Assembly: GCF_001938565.1 (NCBI RefSeq)
Contig: NZ_MSYM01000001.1
Location: 186,001-250,000 of the forward strand
DNA: 64,000 nt
Direction: 5' to 3'
From: Rhodoferax antarcticus ANT.BR
GTDB taxonomy: Bacteria; Pseudomonadota; Gammaproteobacteria; Burkholderiales; Burkholderiaceae_C
Position 1 is the first letter of the stretch. The number at the start of each line of letters is the position of its first letter. Below the pieces are notes generated by a model, which saw only the letters and a list, made by a program, of their open reading frames with translations, ran no database searches and was not told the DNA's origin. This document shows positions 24,131 through 33,556 of this stretch, one piece after another. A program made the position numbers and the translations under genes.

Positions 24131-24760
24131 TTACTTCAAGCTGGCAATGTACTCGACCACTGCCTTGATTTCGCGGTCATTGAGTTTGGCGGCTACGCCA
24201 GTCATCTGGGCGTTATTGTTGCGCTCACCGTTACGGAAGGTGTTCAGCTGATTTGTTGAATACTCGGCATGCTGGCCAACCAGGCGCGGGTACTGGCTGG
24301 GCATACCGGCAGCGTTCGGGCCATGGCAGCTTGAGCAAGACGGAATATTGCGCTCCAACACGCCGCCTTTGTAAATACGCTGACCAGCAGCGATCAGATC
24401 TTTGTCAGAAGCGGTGCCCGGAGCTGCTTTTTGGGTGGCTACCCAGTAGGCAATATTTCGCATGTCTTCTTCGCTAAGCATCGAGGAAAAACCCAGCATG
24501 ATGGCATTTGCACGCTTGCCGCTCTTGAATTCCTGCAACTGTTTGACCAAGTACTCAGGGTGCTGCTGCGCCAGTTTGGGGTATTGAGTGATCACAGAAT
24601 TACCGTCAACCGAATGACAGGCAACACACACCGCTGCAAAACTTGCTGCGCCTTTGGCAAGATCAGGCGCGCCGGGGGCAGCAGCAGTCTCTGCCGCCAT
24701 ACAGGCTACGGACGAAACAGTCAGCGACACAGCGATCCAAACAGAGGAGATAAGCTTCAT
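24131..24760 (-). CDS. Di-haem cytochrome c4 family protein
   Basis: Periplasmic electron carrier. The start is set at the ATG at 24760 (MKLISSVWIAVSLTVS), which begins a clean signal peptide; GGAAA lies upstream. The mature protein has two CXXCH haem c sites (CVACHS and CSSCHG) about 100 residues apart, with methionine ligands likely in the MLGFSSMLSEEDM and MTGVAAKLNDREI loops. This tandem layout is typical of cytochrome c4. It is divergent from engB, the usual betaproteobacterial arrangement. Confidence 0.92.
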   Translation of the reverse strand: MKLISSVWIAVSLTVSSVACMAAETAAAPGAPDLAKGAASFAAVCVACHSVDGNSVITQYPKLAQQHPEYLVKQLQEFKSGKRANAIMLGFSSMLSEEDMRNIAYWVATQKAAPGTASDKDLIAAGQRIYKGGVLERNIPSCSSCHGPNAAGMPSQYPRLVGQHAEYSTNQLNTFRNGERNNNAQMTGVAAKLNDREIKAVVEYIASLK

Positions 24761-24830
24761 AGTGTTTCCGGTCAAGTCAAAAGTAAAAATCAGGGTGATT
24801 CTACAATGGGGCGCCCATCAGACTGACCTC

Positions 24831-25574
24831 ATGACTATTCCATCCAGCCCAGCCCAGGTTACGCAGGACAGCCCTAAGTACCTCGCAATCACGCCTCAAG
24901 AGGCCTTAGGCTGGTTGCACACCGCAAAGTTCCTGACCACCGCACCACAATTGCATTTTTTGCCACCCTTGAGCGTGCCGGAGATCGCCTTTGTGGGGCG
25001 ATCCAACGCGGGCAAATCCACCTGCATCAACATCCTGACGCAGCAAAAACAGCTGGCGTTTGCCTCCAAAAAGCCCGGCCGCACCCAGCACATCAACCTG
25101 TTTTCTCTGGGCAAACAAGGTGTCACGGATGCGGTGCTGGCCGACCTGCCCGGCTACGGCTATGCCGCCGTACCCAAACAAGACAAAATCCGCTGGCAGC
25201 AGGTGATGGCCAACTATCTGGTCACCCGCGAAAACCTCAAGGCCATCGTGCTGATGTGCGACCCGCGCCATGGCTTAACTGAGTTGGACGAGGTCTTACT
25301 GGACGTGGTGCGCCCCCGCGTCGAAGAGGGCCTGAAATTCCTGGTGGTTCTGACCAAGGCTGACAAGCTGACGCGCTCAGAACAAACCAAGGCGCTGTCC
25401 ATCATGAAGTTGCAGGCCGGTGGCGGCGAGGTGCGGCTGTTTTCGGCACCCAAGCGCCAGGGCATTGAAGAGGTGGCTACGCTGCTCTGGCAGTGGGCGC
25501 ACCCGCAGACCCCTGACAGCGCCGCCACCCTGCCAACTGTGCCGCCTGCAACACCCCTTGACGCCAACACGTGA
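24831..25574 (+). CDS. engB: Ribosome biogenesis GTPase EngB
   Basis: Essential GTPase (YihA/YsxC) acting in 50S subunit assembly. From the ATG at 24831 the protein has 247 residues; an upstream in-frame ATG would overlap the cytochrome gene and adds no recognisable sequence. G motifs are complete: G1 GRSNAGKST, G2/switch KPGRTQHINLF, G3 DLPGYGYA, G4 TKADK and G5-like SAPKRQG. A dispersed palindrome follows immediately. Confidence 0.95.
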   Translation: MTIPSSPAQVTQDSPKYLAITPQEALGWLHTAKFLTTAPQLHFLPPLSVPEIAFVGRSNAGKSTCINILTQQKQLAFASKKPGRTQHINLFSLGKQGVTDAVLADLPGYGYAAVPKQDKIRWQQVMANYLVTRENLKAIVLMCDPRHGLTELDEVLLDVVRPRVEEGLKFLVVLTKADKLTRSEQTKALSIMKLQAGGGEVRLFSAPKRQGIEEVATLLWQWAHPQTPDSAATLPTVPPATPLDANT

Positions 25575-25630
25575 TATAAAAAGAATAGCTACTAGCGCTT
25601 TATCTATAAGGGCTAGAGGCCAATTTTATG
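25575..25630 (+). repeat. Dispersed palindrome copy f (engB / acyltransferase gap)
   Basis: ATAGCTACTAGCGCTTTATC, then TATAAGGGCTAGAGGCC and an AT-rich tail. It fills the gap between convergent genes. Confidence 0.92.
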
Positions 25631-26495
25631 CATAAACGTCGGACTCACCCGCAGGCCGATCCTTGAAGCGTTTGTGCACCCAGTAATACTGGTCGGGCAT
25701 GGCGTCAATATAGGTTTGCAAACTGACGTTCATGCGCGCGGTATCTGCCAACAGATCGTCGCTGGGAAAATCTGACCAAGCTGGCATGACTTCGACCGAG
25801 TAACCCTGTGGCGTGAGCCGGGTGACCACTGGCACCACCTTGGCGCGCCCAAGCCGGGCAAAGCGCGACAGGCTGGGCACCGTCGCAGTGCTCACCCCAT
25901 AAAACGGCACAAACACCGACTCATGGGGCCCAAAGTTCATATCCGGCAGCAGGTACAGCGGGTCACCTGCACGCAAGGCGGCCACAATGGTTTTAACCCC
26001 ATCAGCGCGCCCAAACAGGCGTCCTGAGCCAAAGCGCTGGCGCCCCGCCAGAATCCAGGCGTCCATGACCTTGTTGGCCTGATCGGTGTAAATGGTGGTG
26101 AAGCGGCGCGCCAACTGCTGGGTGAGCGCCGTCCAGCCCGCATCCAGCCCAACAAAATGTGGCGCAAAGATCACCACCGGTTCCTGCCCCGCCAATTCAT
26201 GCACCGCACCGCTCAAGCGCAGGCGCTGGCGCACCAGCTCTGGGGAGCCGTGCCACAGCCAACCCCTGTCCAGCCAAGCCTGGGCAAAGTGAACAAACAC
26301 GCCGCGCGTGTGCCGGCGCACCTCGGCCTCGGACCACTCTGGGAAACACAGGCGCAAATTGATCCGCACCACCCGCCGGCGCGACACCACCACCGCATAC
26401 AACACCCAGCCCAGCAAGGTGCCAGCGGCGCGCACCCAAGCCAGCGGCCAAGGTGCCAGGCTGCGCATCAGCGCCAGGCTCAAGCGGCTCAGCAT
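25626..26495 (-). CDS. Lipid A acyltransferase-like protein (LpxL/HtrB family)
   Basis: Inner-membrane acyltransferase that adds a secondary acyl chain to lipid A. I chose the ATG at 26495 (MLSRLSLALMRSLAPWPLAW), because it starts a typical LpxL N-terminal membrane anchor; the frame is open 23 codons further, overlapping the previous gene. The protein has 289 residues with the HX4D catalytic motif in FAPHFVGLDAGW, a YLLPDMNFGP glycerophosphate-binding-like site, and a C-terminal MPDQYYWVHKRFKDRP. It is paired with a second LpxL-like gene directly upstream. Confidence 0.9.
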   Translation of the reverse strand: MLSRLSLALMRSLAPWPLAWVRAAGTLLGWVLYAVVVSRRRVVRINLRLCFPEWSEAEVRRHTRGVFVHFAQAWLDRGWLWHGSPELVRQRLRLSGAVHELAGQEPVVIFAPHFVGLDAGWTALTQQLARRFTTIYTDQANKVMDAWILAGRQRFGSGRLFGRADGVKTIVAALRAGDPLYLLPDMNFGPHESVFVPFYGVSTATVPSLSRFARLGRAKVVPVVTRLTPQGYSVEVMPAWSDFPSDDLLADTARMNVSLQTYIDAMPDQYYWVHKRFKDRPAGESDVYA

Positions 26496-26523
26496 GGCGT
26501 TGGCACCAGAAAAACGCGCTTCA

Positions 26524-27360
26524 TCATTCGTGCGCTGTCTCGCGGGGCAGTTTGTAGCGCGCATAACCCCACAAATACTGGCTGGGGCACTGCAAAACCA
26601 GGTCTTGCATGGCCCGGTTCACGGCGGTGGCGGCTGCAGTCAAGTCAGCAGGCAAGGCGGCACTCATGGGTTGCACATGCACCCGGTAGCCACGGGCGCC
26701 ACCCAGACGCTCGCCCCAGGCCAGCAACATGGCGGCACCGGTCTGCTGCACCAGCCTGACGGACAAGGTCATGGTGTAGGCGTCGCGGCCAAAAAAAGCT
26801 GCCATCACACCCATGCCCTGCGGTGGCACCTGATCGGGCAAGAGGCCGACTGATTCACCGCGCCTGAGCGCCTTGATCAACTGCTTGACGCCAGACAGTG
26901 TGGTCGGTGCGGTGAGCAAACCCGGGCGCTGGCGCGCAGCACCCACCAGTTGGCGCAACCAACTTTGCCGGGGCGGGCGAAACAGCACGGTGATCGGGTG
27001 CGCGCCCTGGCCAAAACGCTGCGCATAGGCCTGCGCGGTGATCTCGAAGCAGCCCAGATGCGGCGTGAGGAAGACAACGCCGCGCCCTTCGGCCAAGGCG
27101 TGCTGCACATGCTCAGCACCGCGCCAGTCCACCGCCACCGGGCGGCCCAGCCACAGGCGCGGTAGCTCAGCCACCAACTGGCCACTTTGCCCTACGGCAC
27201 CCAGGCAAGCGCGCAGTGTCAGGCCCGCCTGCTGAACATTGGCCAGAAACCGGCGCCGGTACACCCCGGAGGCCAGCCACACGATCCAGCCTAAAACCCA
27301 GCCCAACCCATGCAGCACGCCCAGCGGCAACGCGGACAGGAATTTGAAAAAGACGGGCAT
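26524..27360 (-). CDS. Lipid A acyltransferase-like protein (LpxL/LpxM family), second copy
   Basis: 278-residue member of the same acyltransferase family. It has an N-terminal membrane helix (LGWVLGWIVWLASGVY), an HX4E motif in LTPHLGCFEITA, LLPDQVPPQGMGVMAAFFG and the C-terminal PSQYLWGYARYKLPR. The two genes probably add different secondary chains to lipid A; which is LpxL and which LpxM cannot be decided here. Confidence 0.9.
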   Translation of the reverse strand: MPVFFKFLSALPLGVLHGLGWVLGWIVWLASGVYRRRFLANVQQAGLTLRACLGAVGQSGQLVAELPRLWLGRPVAVDWRGAEHVQHALAEGRGVVFLTPHLGCFEITAQAYAQRFGQGAHPITVLFRPPRQSWLRQLVGAARQRPGLLTAPTTLSGVKQLIKALRRGESVGLLPDQVPPQGMGVMAAFFGRDAYTMTLSVRLVQQTGAAMLLAWGERLGGARGYRVHVQPMSAALPADLTAAATAVNRAMQDLVLQCPSQYLWGYARYKLPRETAHE

Positions 27361-27452
27361 GGGGTGAGATAAACTACGGGCGTCGCTGAGTTACGGAACT
27401 ACTTGCAGGGCGACACACACAAGAGCCACCCCACACGGGTCGCCATTGTGCC

Positions 27453-27470
27453 TTGTCAAATCTTTGACAA
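27453..27470. promoter_or_regulatory. Perfect palindrome upstream of metK (candidate operator)
   Basis: TTGTCAAA-TC-TTTGACAA is an exact 8+2+8 palindrome 80 bp before the metK start. TTTGACA could also act as a -35 hexamer. A transcription factor operator controlling methionine/SAM genes is the natural guess, but no regulator is identified. Confidence 0.45.
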
Positions 27471-27549
27471 ATCTGCTAAAGCGTTCGCCGAAAGCTCCAA
27501 AAAGCCCAAGCAACGCGACCCGGTTGTTAACTTTTTAGGAGCTTTAAAC

Positions 27550-28731
27550 ATGGCGAACGACTTTCTCTTTACCTCTGAATCTGTCTCTGAAGGCCACCCC
27601 GACAAGGTAGCTGACCAGATCTCCGACGCAATTCTTGACGCGATTTTCAAACAGGACCCTCGTTCGCGCGTGGCGGCTGAGACCTTGTGCAACACCGGTC
27701 TGGTGGTGCTGGCCGGCGAGATCACCACCAACGCCCACGTGGACTACATCCAGGTGGCGCGCGACACCCTCAAGCACATCGGCTACGACAACACCGACTA
27801 CGGTATCGACTACAAAGGCTGCGCCGTGCTGGTGGCCTATGACAAACAGAGCAACGACATCGCCCAAGGCGTAGACCACGCCTCAGACGACCACCTGAAC
27901 ACCGGCGCTGGCGACCAGGGTCTGATGTTTGGTTACGCCTGCAACGAAACCCCCGAGCTGATGCCCGCGCCGATCTACTACGCACACCGCTTGGTTGAAC
28001 GCCAGGCTCAATTGCGCAAAGACGGTCGCCTGCCGTTTCTGCGCCCGGACGCCAAGAGCCAGGTCACTATGCGCTATGTGGACGGCAAGCCACACAGCGT
28101 CGACACCGTGGTGCTGTCAAGCCAGCATTCGCCCGAGATGAGCCTGGGCCACCGCATGACCGACGCTTTTTATGAAGCCATTCGTGAAGAAATCATCAAG
28201 CCGGTGCTGCCCAAGGAGTGGCTGACCGAAGACACCAAGTACCTGATCAACCCCACCGGCCGCTTTGTCGTGGGTGGCCCGCAAGGCGACTGCGGCTTGA
28301 CCGGACGCAAGATCATTGTCGACACCTACGGCGGTGCCTGCCCGCACGGCGGTGGTGCCTTCAGCGGCAAGGACCCCAGCAAGGTGGACCGCTCTGCGAC
28401 CTACGCCGCGCGCTACGTGGCCAAAAACGTGGTGGCGGCTGGCCTGGCGCGACAGTGCCAGGTACAGGTGGCCTACGCCATTGGTGTCGCCAAACCGATG
28501 AACGTCACCATTTACACCGAGGGCACCGGCGTGATCCCTGATGACCAGATCGCCGCGCTGGTGAATCTGCACTTTGACCTGCGCCCCAAAGGCATCGTGC
28601 AGATGCTGGACCTGCTGCGCCCGATTTACGAAAAGACTGCTTCTTACGGCCACTTTGGGCGCGAAGAGCCCGAGTTCACCTGGGAACGCACCGACAAGGC
28701 TGCCGTTCTGCGCGAAGCGGCTGGACTGTAA
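27550..28731 (+). CDS. metK: S-adenosylmethionine synthetase
   Basis: Makes S-adenosylmethionine from methionine and ATP. The start at 27550 ([19 protein letters not shown]) has AGGAG 9 bp upstream; the frame is open 49 codons earlier but that stretch is leader. The 393-residue protein has all the conserved blocks: [40 protein letters not shown] and [19 protein letters not shown] strong terminator follows. Confidence 0.98.
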   Translation: MANDFLFTSESVSEGHPDKVADQISDAILDAIFKQDPRSRVAAETLCNTGLVVLAGEITTNAHVDYIQVARDTLKHIGYDNTDYGIDYKGCAVLVAYDKQSNDIAQGVDHASDDHLNTGAGDQGLMFGYACNETPELMPAPIYYAHRLVERQAQLRKDGRLPFLRPDAKSQVTMRYVDGKPHSVDTVVLSSQHSPEMSLGHRMTDAFYEAIREEIIKPVLPKEWLTEDTKYLINPTGRFVVGGPQGDCGLTGRKIIVDTYGGACPHGGGAFSGKDPSKVDRSATYAARYVAKNVVAAGLARQCQVQVAYAIGVAKPMNVTIYTEGTGVIPDDQIAALVNLHFDLRPKGIVQMLDLLRPIYEKTASYGHFGREEPEFTWERTDKAAVLREAAGL

Positions 28732-28741
28732 TCCAGCGTCT

Positions 28742-28780
28742 GAGGCGAGCCGTCCCATTGGGGCGGCTCGCCTCTTTTCT
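28742..28780 (+). terminator. Rho-independent terminator after metK
   Basis: 15-bp stem GAGGCGAGCCG(T)CCC / GGG(G)CGGCTCGCCTC with an ATT loop, followed by TTTTC. One G-T wobble. Confidence 0.9.
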
Positions 28781-28796
28781 TGACATACCCATAACC

Positions 28797-29387
28797 ATGC
28801 AACGCACCATCTTCACCACACCCATCATCAACGGGCTATTTCGCGGGCTGTCGGTGGTGGTTCTCAAATTGGCTGGCTGGAAAGTGCTGGGCAGCCTGCC
28901 GCTTGAGGCGCGTCGCTGTGTTTTCATCGCCGCGCCGCACACCAGTAACTGGGACCTGCCCTACATGCTGATGGTGTCTTTTGTGTTGCGGCTGAACGTG
29001 CATTGGATGGGCAAGGCCAGCATCTTCCGCTTTCCGTTTGGTGGTTTGATGCGCTGGTTCGGTGGCATCGCTGTGGACCGCTCCAAGGCCAACAACTTGG
29101 TGGCAGCTTCGGCTCAGGCCATTAACGCAGCCACCGGCGCACTGCAGCTGGTCGTGCCACCCGAAGGCACCCGCAGCAAAGTCCGCTACTGGAAAACCGG
29201 CTTCTATTTCATCGCACAAACCGCTCAGGTGCCGATCGTCATGTCCTACTTGGACTACGGCCGCAAGATCACAGGCCTGGGGCCTTTGCTTTACCCCAGC
29301 GGTGATATCGACGCCGACATGGTGATCATCAAGGCTTTTTACGCACCTTTTAAGGGCAAGAACGCCACGCAGTTTCACGCCGATTGA
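28797..29387 (+). CDS. 1-acylglycerol-3-phosphate acyltransferase-like protein
   Basis: PlsC-type acyltransferase, 196 residues from the ATG at 28797. It has the HX4D motif in AAPHTSNWDLPYML, a FPFGGLMRWFGGIAVDRS block and PPEGTRSK, the phosphate-binding motif. The function is probably acyl transfer to a lysophospholipid-like acceptor; the substrate is not determined. It may be transcribed separately from metK because a strong terminator lies between them. Confidence 0.85.
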   Translation: MQRTIFTTPIINGLFRGLSVVVLKLAGWKVLGSLPLEARRCVFIAAPHTSNWDLPYMLMVSFVLRLNVHWMGKASIFRFPFGGLMRWFGGIAVDRSKANNLVAASAQAINAATGALQLVVPPEGTRSKVRYWKTGFYFIAQTAQVPIVMSYLDYGRKITGLGPLLYPSGDIDADMVIIKAFYAPFKGKNATQFHAD

Positions 29388-29437
29388 CGCGCAGGCATCA
29401 GCGGCGGGAAAGCCGATGGCCTCGTTTTTGTCAGAGC

Positions 29438-29467
29438 GCGCCGATCGTTAATGAAAGTCCCGGCTGC
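29438..29467. repeat. Direct repeat, left copy (duplicate of dnaE2 3' end)
   Basis: 30-bp sequence matching 27 of 30 bases at 30203-30232. Read on the minus strand it encodes SRDFH-stop, the end of DnaE2. The two copies bracket the brnT/brnA module. Confidence 0.75.
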
Positions 29468-29596
29468 TCAGCGTATGCGTGTGCGAGGCTTTAGGCCGAT
29501 CAAGGCATCACCATGCTGATTAGCCGGTTTTGTATTGGCATAGTTAATACAAATTCTAGTATCGCTTCGTGGACATCCATTTTGAATTCAACCGCA

Positions 29597-29870
29597 ATGT
29601 CATTTGACTGGAACGATAAAAAGGCGGGGATCAATCCCCAGCGGCATGACGGCATCACGTTTCAACAAGCTGCTACCGTGTTTTTTGATCCGTTTTTTCG
29701 GGTTGTTGATGCCAGCTGCCATGACGAGGCCCCACGACGCAGCGATTGGATTTGACGCAACAGGACGATTGCTGTTCGTGGTGCACATTGAAATTGAGGA
29801 TACGTCCATTCGGATTATTTCCGCCCGCAAGGCGACCAACGAAGAAGGGCGAGACCATGAACATTCCTGA
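29597..29870 (+). pseudogene. brnT: BrnT-like ribonuclease toxin, frameshifted
   Basis: BrnT toxins are RelE-fold RNases. The first frame reads MSFDWNDKKAGINPQRHDG, then ITFQQAATVFFDPFF and VVDASCHDEA; the second frame continues DAAIGFDATGRLLFVVHIE and IRIISARKATNEEGRD. Dropping one C from the CCCC run near 29728-29731 joins them into a normal BrnT of about 90 residues. As written the toxin stops at 29755. The 3' end overlaps brnA by 14 bp, as usual for this module. A sequencing error in the short C run is possible. Confidence 0.8.
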
Positions 29871-30144
29871 ACGCATTCGCACCCGGCTGGTCAAGGATCG
29901 GCCCATGACCTCAATCACATTAAGAATACCGGTTGATGTGGTGGATTCGATGAAAGAGATAGCGCCGAAAAAAGGTTTTTCAGGGTACCAGGCGCTGCTC
30001 AAGTCCTACCTGAGCGATGGCCTGCGCCGCGATGAAGCGCAGTTTTCATTTGGACCCACAGCACAACTGATTGAGGCACTCAAAAAACGCGGCGTGCCGG
30101 ACGCATTGCTGCAAGAGGCTGCACGCGATTTGACGCTGGTTTAA
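29857..30144 (+). CDS. brnA: BrnA-like antitoxin
   Basis: 95-residue antitoxin of the BrnT/BrnA type II module. The N-terminal half has the TSITLRIPVDVVDSMKEIA and KKGFSGYQALLKSYL sequence expected of a ribbon-helix-helix DNA-binding domain; the C-terminal half should wrap the toxin. It would normally repress its own operon. The frame is intact although brnT is broken. Confidence 0.85.
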   Translation: MNIPERIRTRLVKDRPMTSITLRIPVDVVDSMKEIAPKKGFSGYQALLKSYLSDGLRRDEAQFSFGPTAQLIEALKKRGVPDALLQEAARDLTLV

Positions 30145-30202
30145 AGGTGAATTGTCAATGGGTTGGTGATCCGACCCTATCACGCAACATGGGCGATCAT
30201 TC

Positions 30203-30232
30203 GCGCTGATCGCTAATGAAAATCCCGGCTGC
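30203..30232. repeat. Direct repeat, right copy (within dnaE2 3' end)
   Basis: Partner of the repeat at 29438-29467 with three mismatches. It spans the last codons and stop of dnaE2. Confidence 0.75.
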
Positions 30233-30540
30233 GGGTGGCCAGATCACCGAGCAACGGGGTCAGATCACGCAGAAAACCAGCCACCACGTGGCAGACCTGG
30301 CCGCCACTGGCCTCGTCGCGTTGCCAGGAACCGTGCACCGCCAGCAGTTGTGCGTGCAGCAACGCACTGCGCTGGCGCTTTTTCAGGGCTTTCCAGACAA
30401 TCACATTGACGCTGGCGGTTTCATCTTCCAGCGTCACAAAGGTCACGCCTTTGGCGGTGCCAGGGCTTTGCCGCATGGTGACCGGGCCGCAGGCGCGCAC
30501 CAGTCTTGCGTTTGGTAAATCATGCAGTTGCGTGGCGGTT

Positions 30541-30590
30541 AATAACTTCAAGTTTGATAGCTTCTTGCGCAATAGCAGCAAGGGGTGGGC
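30541..30590 (+). repeat. Possible dispersed palindrome copy g (inside dnaE2, weak)
   Basis: GATAGCTTCTTGCGCAATAG then CAGCAAGGG resembles the left half of the element; the right half is not recognisable. Confidence 0.4.
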
Positions 30591-33017
30591 GCGTAAAGTC
30601 AGCCCAAGAGCGGCATAGTCAAAGCGGACTTCTTCGCCTTGTGCGGCCGCAGGCAAATGCAGCGCACTTTCATTGAAGCTGGCTTCTTGCAGCAGTTCGG
30701 GCGCACGGTGTAAGGCGCTGGCGTCCCAGACTTGCTGGCGGCGGTGACCACGCAAGCTGTGCAGCGCATCGGCGTTGGACAAGGCTTTGAGGTCGCCCGC
30801 AGCCAGCCCGGCGCGCAGGGCCAGATCTTCGGTGCTGGCGAAAATGAGTTGCTGCCGGGCGGCGACGATGCGTTGCGCTGCGGATTCGGCCAAGCTGCAG
30901 ACCAGGCGCAGGCCGAGGCGTACCGCTGGTGCTAAAGCTTGGTTGACCCTCAAAGAGGGATCGGGCGCGTCCCTTTTACTGGCACCTGCGCCACCTGCGC
31001 CATTAGCTTCATTGACTCATTGGCTTGGGCGCTGCTTGGAGGGCCATCTGTTCTGACTCCCGTGGTTTGCAGCGTGCAATCCCAATCGCTGCAAGTCACA
31101 TCCACCGCCAACACAGTCACCCCATGGCGCCGCGCGTCCTGCACCAGTTGTGACGGCCCGTAAAAACCCATCGGCTGGCTGTTGAGCAGGGCCGCCAGAA
31201 AGCAGGCGGGCTCGTGGCGCTTGAGCCAGCAGCTGGCCCACACCAGCAGCGCAAAGCTGGCGGCGTGGCTCTCGGGAAAGCCGTATTCGCCAAAACCTTC
31301 AATTTGCTTGAACAAGGCTTGCGCAAACTCGGCGGTGTAGCCGTTTTTCAGCATGCCGCTGGTCATGCGGTCGTCAAAGACGTGCACGCCTCCTTTGCGC
31401 TTCCAGGCGGCCATGGAGCGACGCAACTGGTCGGCCTCGCCGGGTGAAAAATCAGCCGCCGCCATGGCCACCTGCATCACCTGTTCCTGAAAAATCGGCA
31501 CGCCCAGCGTGCGCTTAAGCACCTCTTTGAGCGCCGGGCTGGCGTAGCTGACCTGATCCGGCTGCGCACGCGCTTTCAGATACGGGTGCACCATGCCGCC
31601 TTGGATCGGCCCCGGGCGCACGATGGCCACCGCCACCACCAGATCGTAAAAACAGCGCGGTTGCAGGCGCGCCAGCATGCTCATCTGCGCCCGACTTTCG
31701 ATCTGGAACACGCCCACGGTGTCGGCGGCGCAGACCATGTCAAAGGTGGCGGGGTCGTCCGCCGGGATGTCTTGCATACGCAGCGGGTGACCACGCCGGG
31801 TACTGACCCATGCCAGGCAGCGCTGTATGGCGCTGAGCATGCCCAGCGCCAGTACGTCCACTTTCAGCAGACCCATGGCGTCAAGGTCGTCTTTGTCCCA
31901 CTGAATGATGCTGCGCTCCGGCATGGCGGCGTTTTCTACCGGCACCAGCCGGGTGAGCGGCCCGCGTGTCAGCTCAAAACCGCCCGGGTGCTGGCTCAGA
32001 TGGCGCGCAAAGCCTTGTAACTGACGGCTCAGGTCCAGCCACAGCGCCAGCAGGTGATCAGGCGGTTTGACAAACGCCGGGCCCAGCCGCTCCAGCGCCG
32101 CCTGCAGCCGACCGGCCAGCACCGCGCGGGAGTGCATGCCGGGGTGCTCTTTGGCCATGGCGGTGATCAGCGCTTCATCCACGCCCAGCGCCCGGCCGAC
32201 ATCACGCAGGCTGCTGCGCAGGCGGTAGCTGATGGCCACGGCGGTGAGCGCGGCGCGGTCGCGACCGTATTTGGCGTAGATGTATTGAATGACTTCCTCG
32301 CGCCGCTGGTGCTCAAAGTCCACGTGAATGTCGGGCGGCTCGTTGCGCTCGCGGCTAATGAAGCGCTCAAACAGCAGGCTTGAGCGCGCCGGATCGACCT
32401 CGGTCACGCCCAGTCAACAACACACCGCCGAATTCGCCGCCGAGCCGCTGACCTGGCACAAAATGCCCTGCCCACGGGCAAAGGCGACGATGTCGTGCCC
32501 GGTCAAAAAGTACATCTCATAGTTCAGCTCAGCAATCAGCGCCAGTTCATGCTCCACCTGCACCCGCACTGCTTCAGGCAGACCCGCCGGGTAGCGCTGC
32601 CCGGCCCCTTGCCAGGTGTACTGGCGCAGGGTTTGCGCTGGCGTCTGACCGGGCAGCACGGATTCCATCGGGTATTGGTAACGCAGCTCGTCTAGGCTGA
32701 AGTGGCAGCGCGACGCCACCACAACAAGGGTGTTGGCCAGCAGCTCGGGTGGGTAAATTTGCGCCAGCCGCGTGCGAGAGCGCAGGTGCGCCTAGGCGTT
32801 AGGCTGCAGCGCCAGACCGCACTGGGACACCGGCCGACCCAGGTGCACAGCGGTCAGCACGTCTTGCAGCGGTTTGCGCGAACGCAAATGCATCAGCACC
32901 CTGCCGGTAGCGACCAGCGGCACACCAGCCAAGCGGGAGATCTGCGTGAGCTTGTGCAATTGCAGCGCATCTTCGGCCCTGAGCAGTTGGCTGGCGGTCA
33001 GCCAGAGATTTATGCCA

Positions 33018-33070
33018 AACAGACCTCTAGCCCATATGCATAAAGCGTTAGCAGCTTCTAAGGGCATAGC
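33018..33070 (-). repeat. Dispersed palindrome copy h (inside dnaE2)
   Basis: On the minus strand: AGCTGCTAACGCTTTATG then CATATGGGCTAGAGGTC. It encodes EAANALCIWARGLFG within dnaE2. Confidence 0.8.
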
Positions 33071-33521
33071 ATCTGGTAAATCCAGCAAGATCTCGCAACC
33101 CTTCAACCGGGCGCAGCCTGGGTCGGGCCAGCGCACGCTGTACTGACCCTTGGGGGCACTGCGCCGGGCGGTGGTGATGAACTCGCACAGGTCGCCCCAG
33201 GCGGCCAAGTCGTGCGCCAAGGCGATGAGGGTGAACGATGCGCCAGACGGGGTGTGCGTGTGCCCGGCAGAGGACGCGGCAGTGGCACCGGCAGTGGCCA
33301 GCGTGCCCGCCAGCGGCACCGTAAAGCTGGCACCGGGCAGCAGCTTGAGCCCGCACTTTTTGGCTTCCAGATGCGCCCGAACCATGCCCGACACCGAGCA
33401 CGCGTCGGCAAGCGCCAGAGCCGCGTAGCCCAAGGCATGTGCCCGCAGCACCAGTTCCTCCGGCTGCGAGGCGCCTATGCCAAAGCTGAAGTTGCTCAGG
33501 CAATACAGCTCGGCGTAGGCC

Positions 33522-33556
33522 GGGCTTGGGCTTGGGCTTGGGCTTGGGCTTGGGCC
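33522..33556. repeat. GGGCTT tandem repeat in imuB/dnaE2 overlap
   Basis: Five tandem copies of GGGCTT plus GGGCC. It encodes alternating Ser-Pro in the dnaE2 frame and Ala-Gln in the imuB frame. Slippage here would change length without shifting frame. Confidence 0.85.

Noticed and set aside
27403..27549. 49-codon extension of MetK and a possible SAM riboswitch in the leader
   Set aside because: The AGGAG site and conserved MetK start are at 27550. I found no SAM riboswitch structure that I could recognise; only the simple palindrome is supported.
33522..33556. Tandem GGGCTT units as a possible CRISPR or minisatellite array
   Set aside because: Units are 6 bp with no spacers; it is a coding microsatellite.
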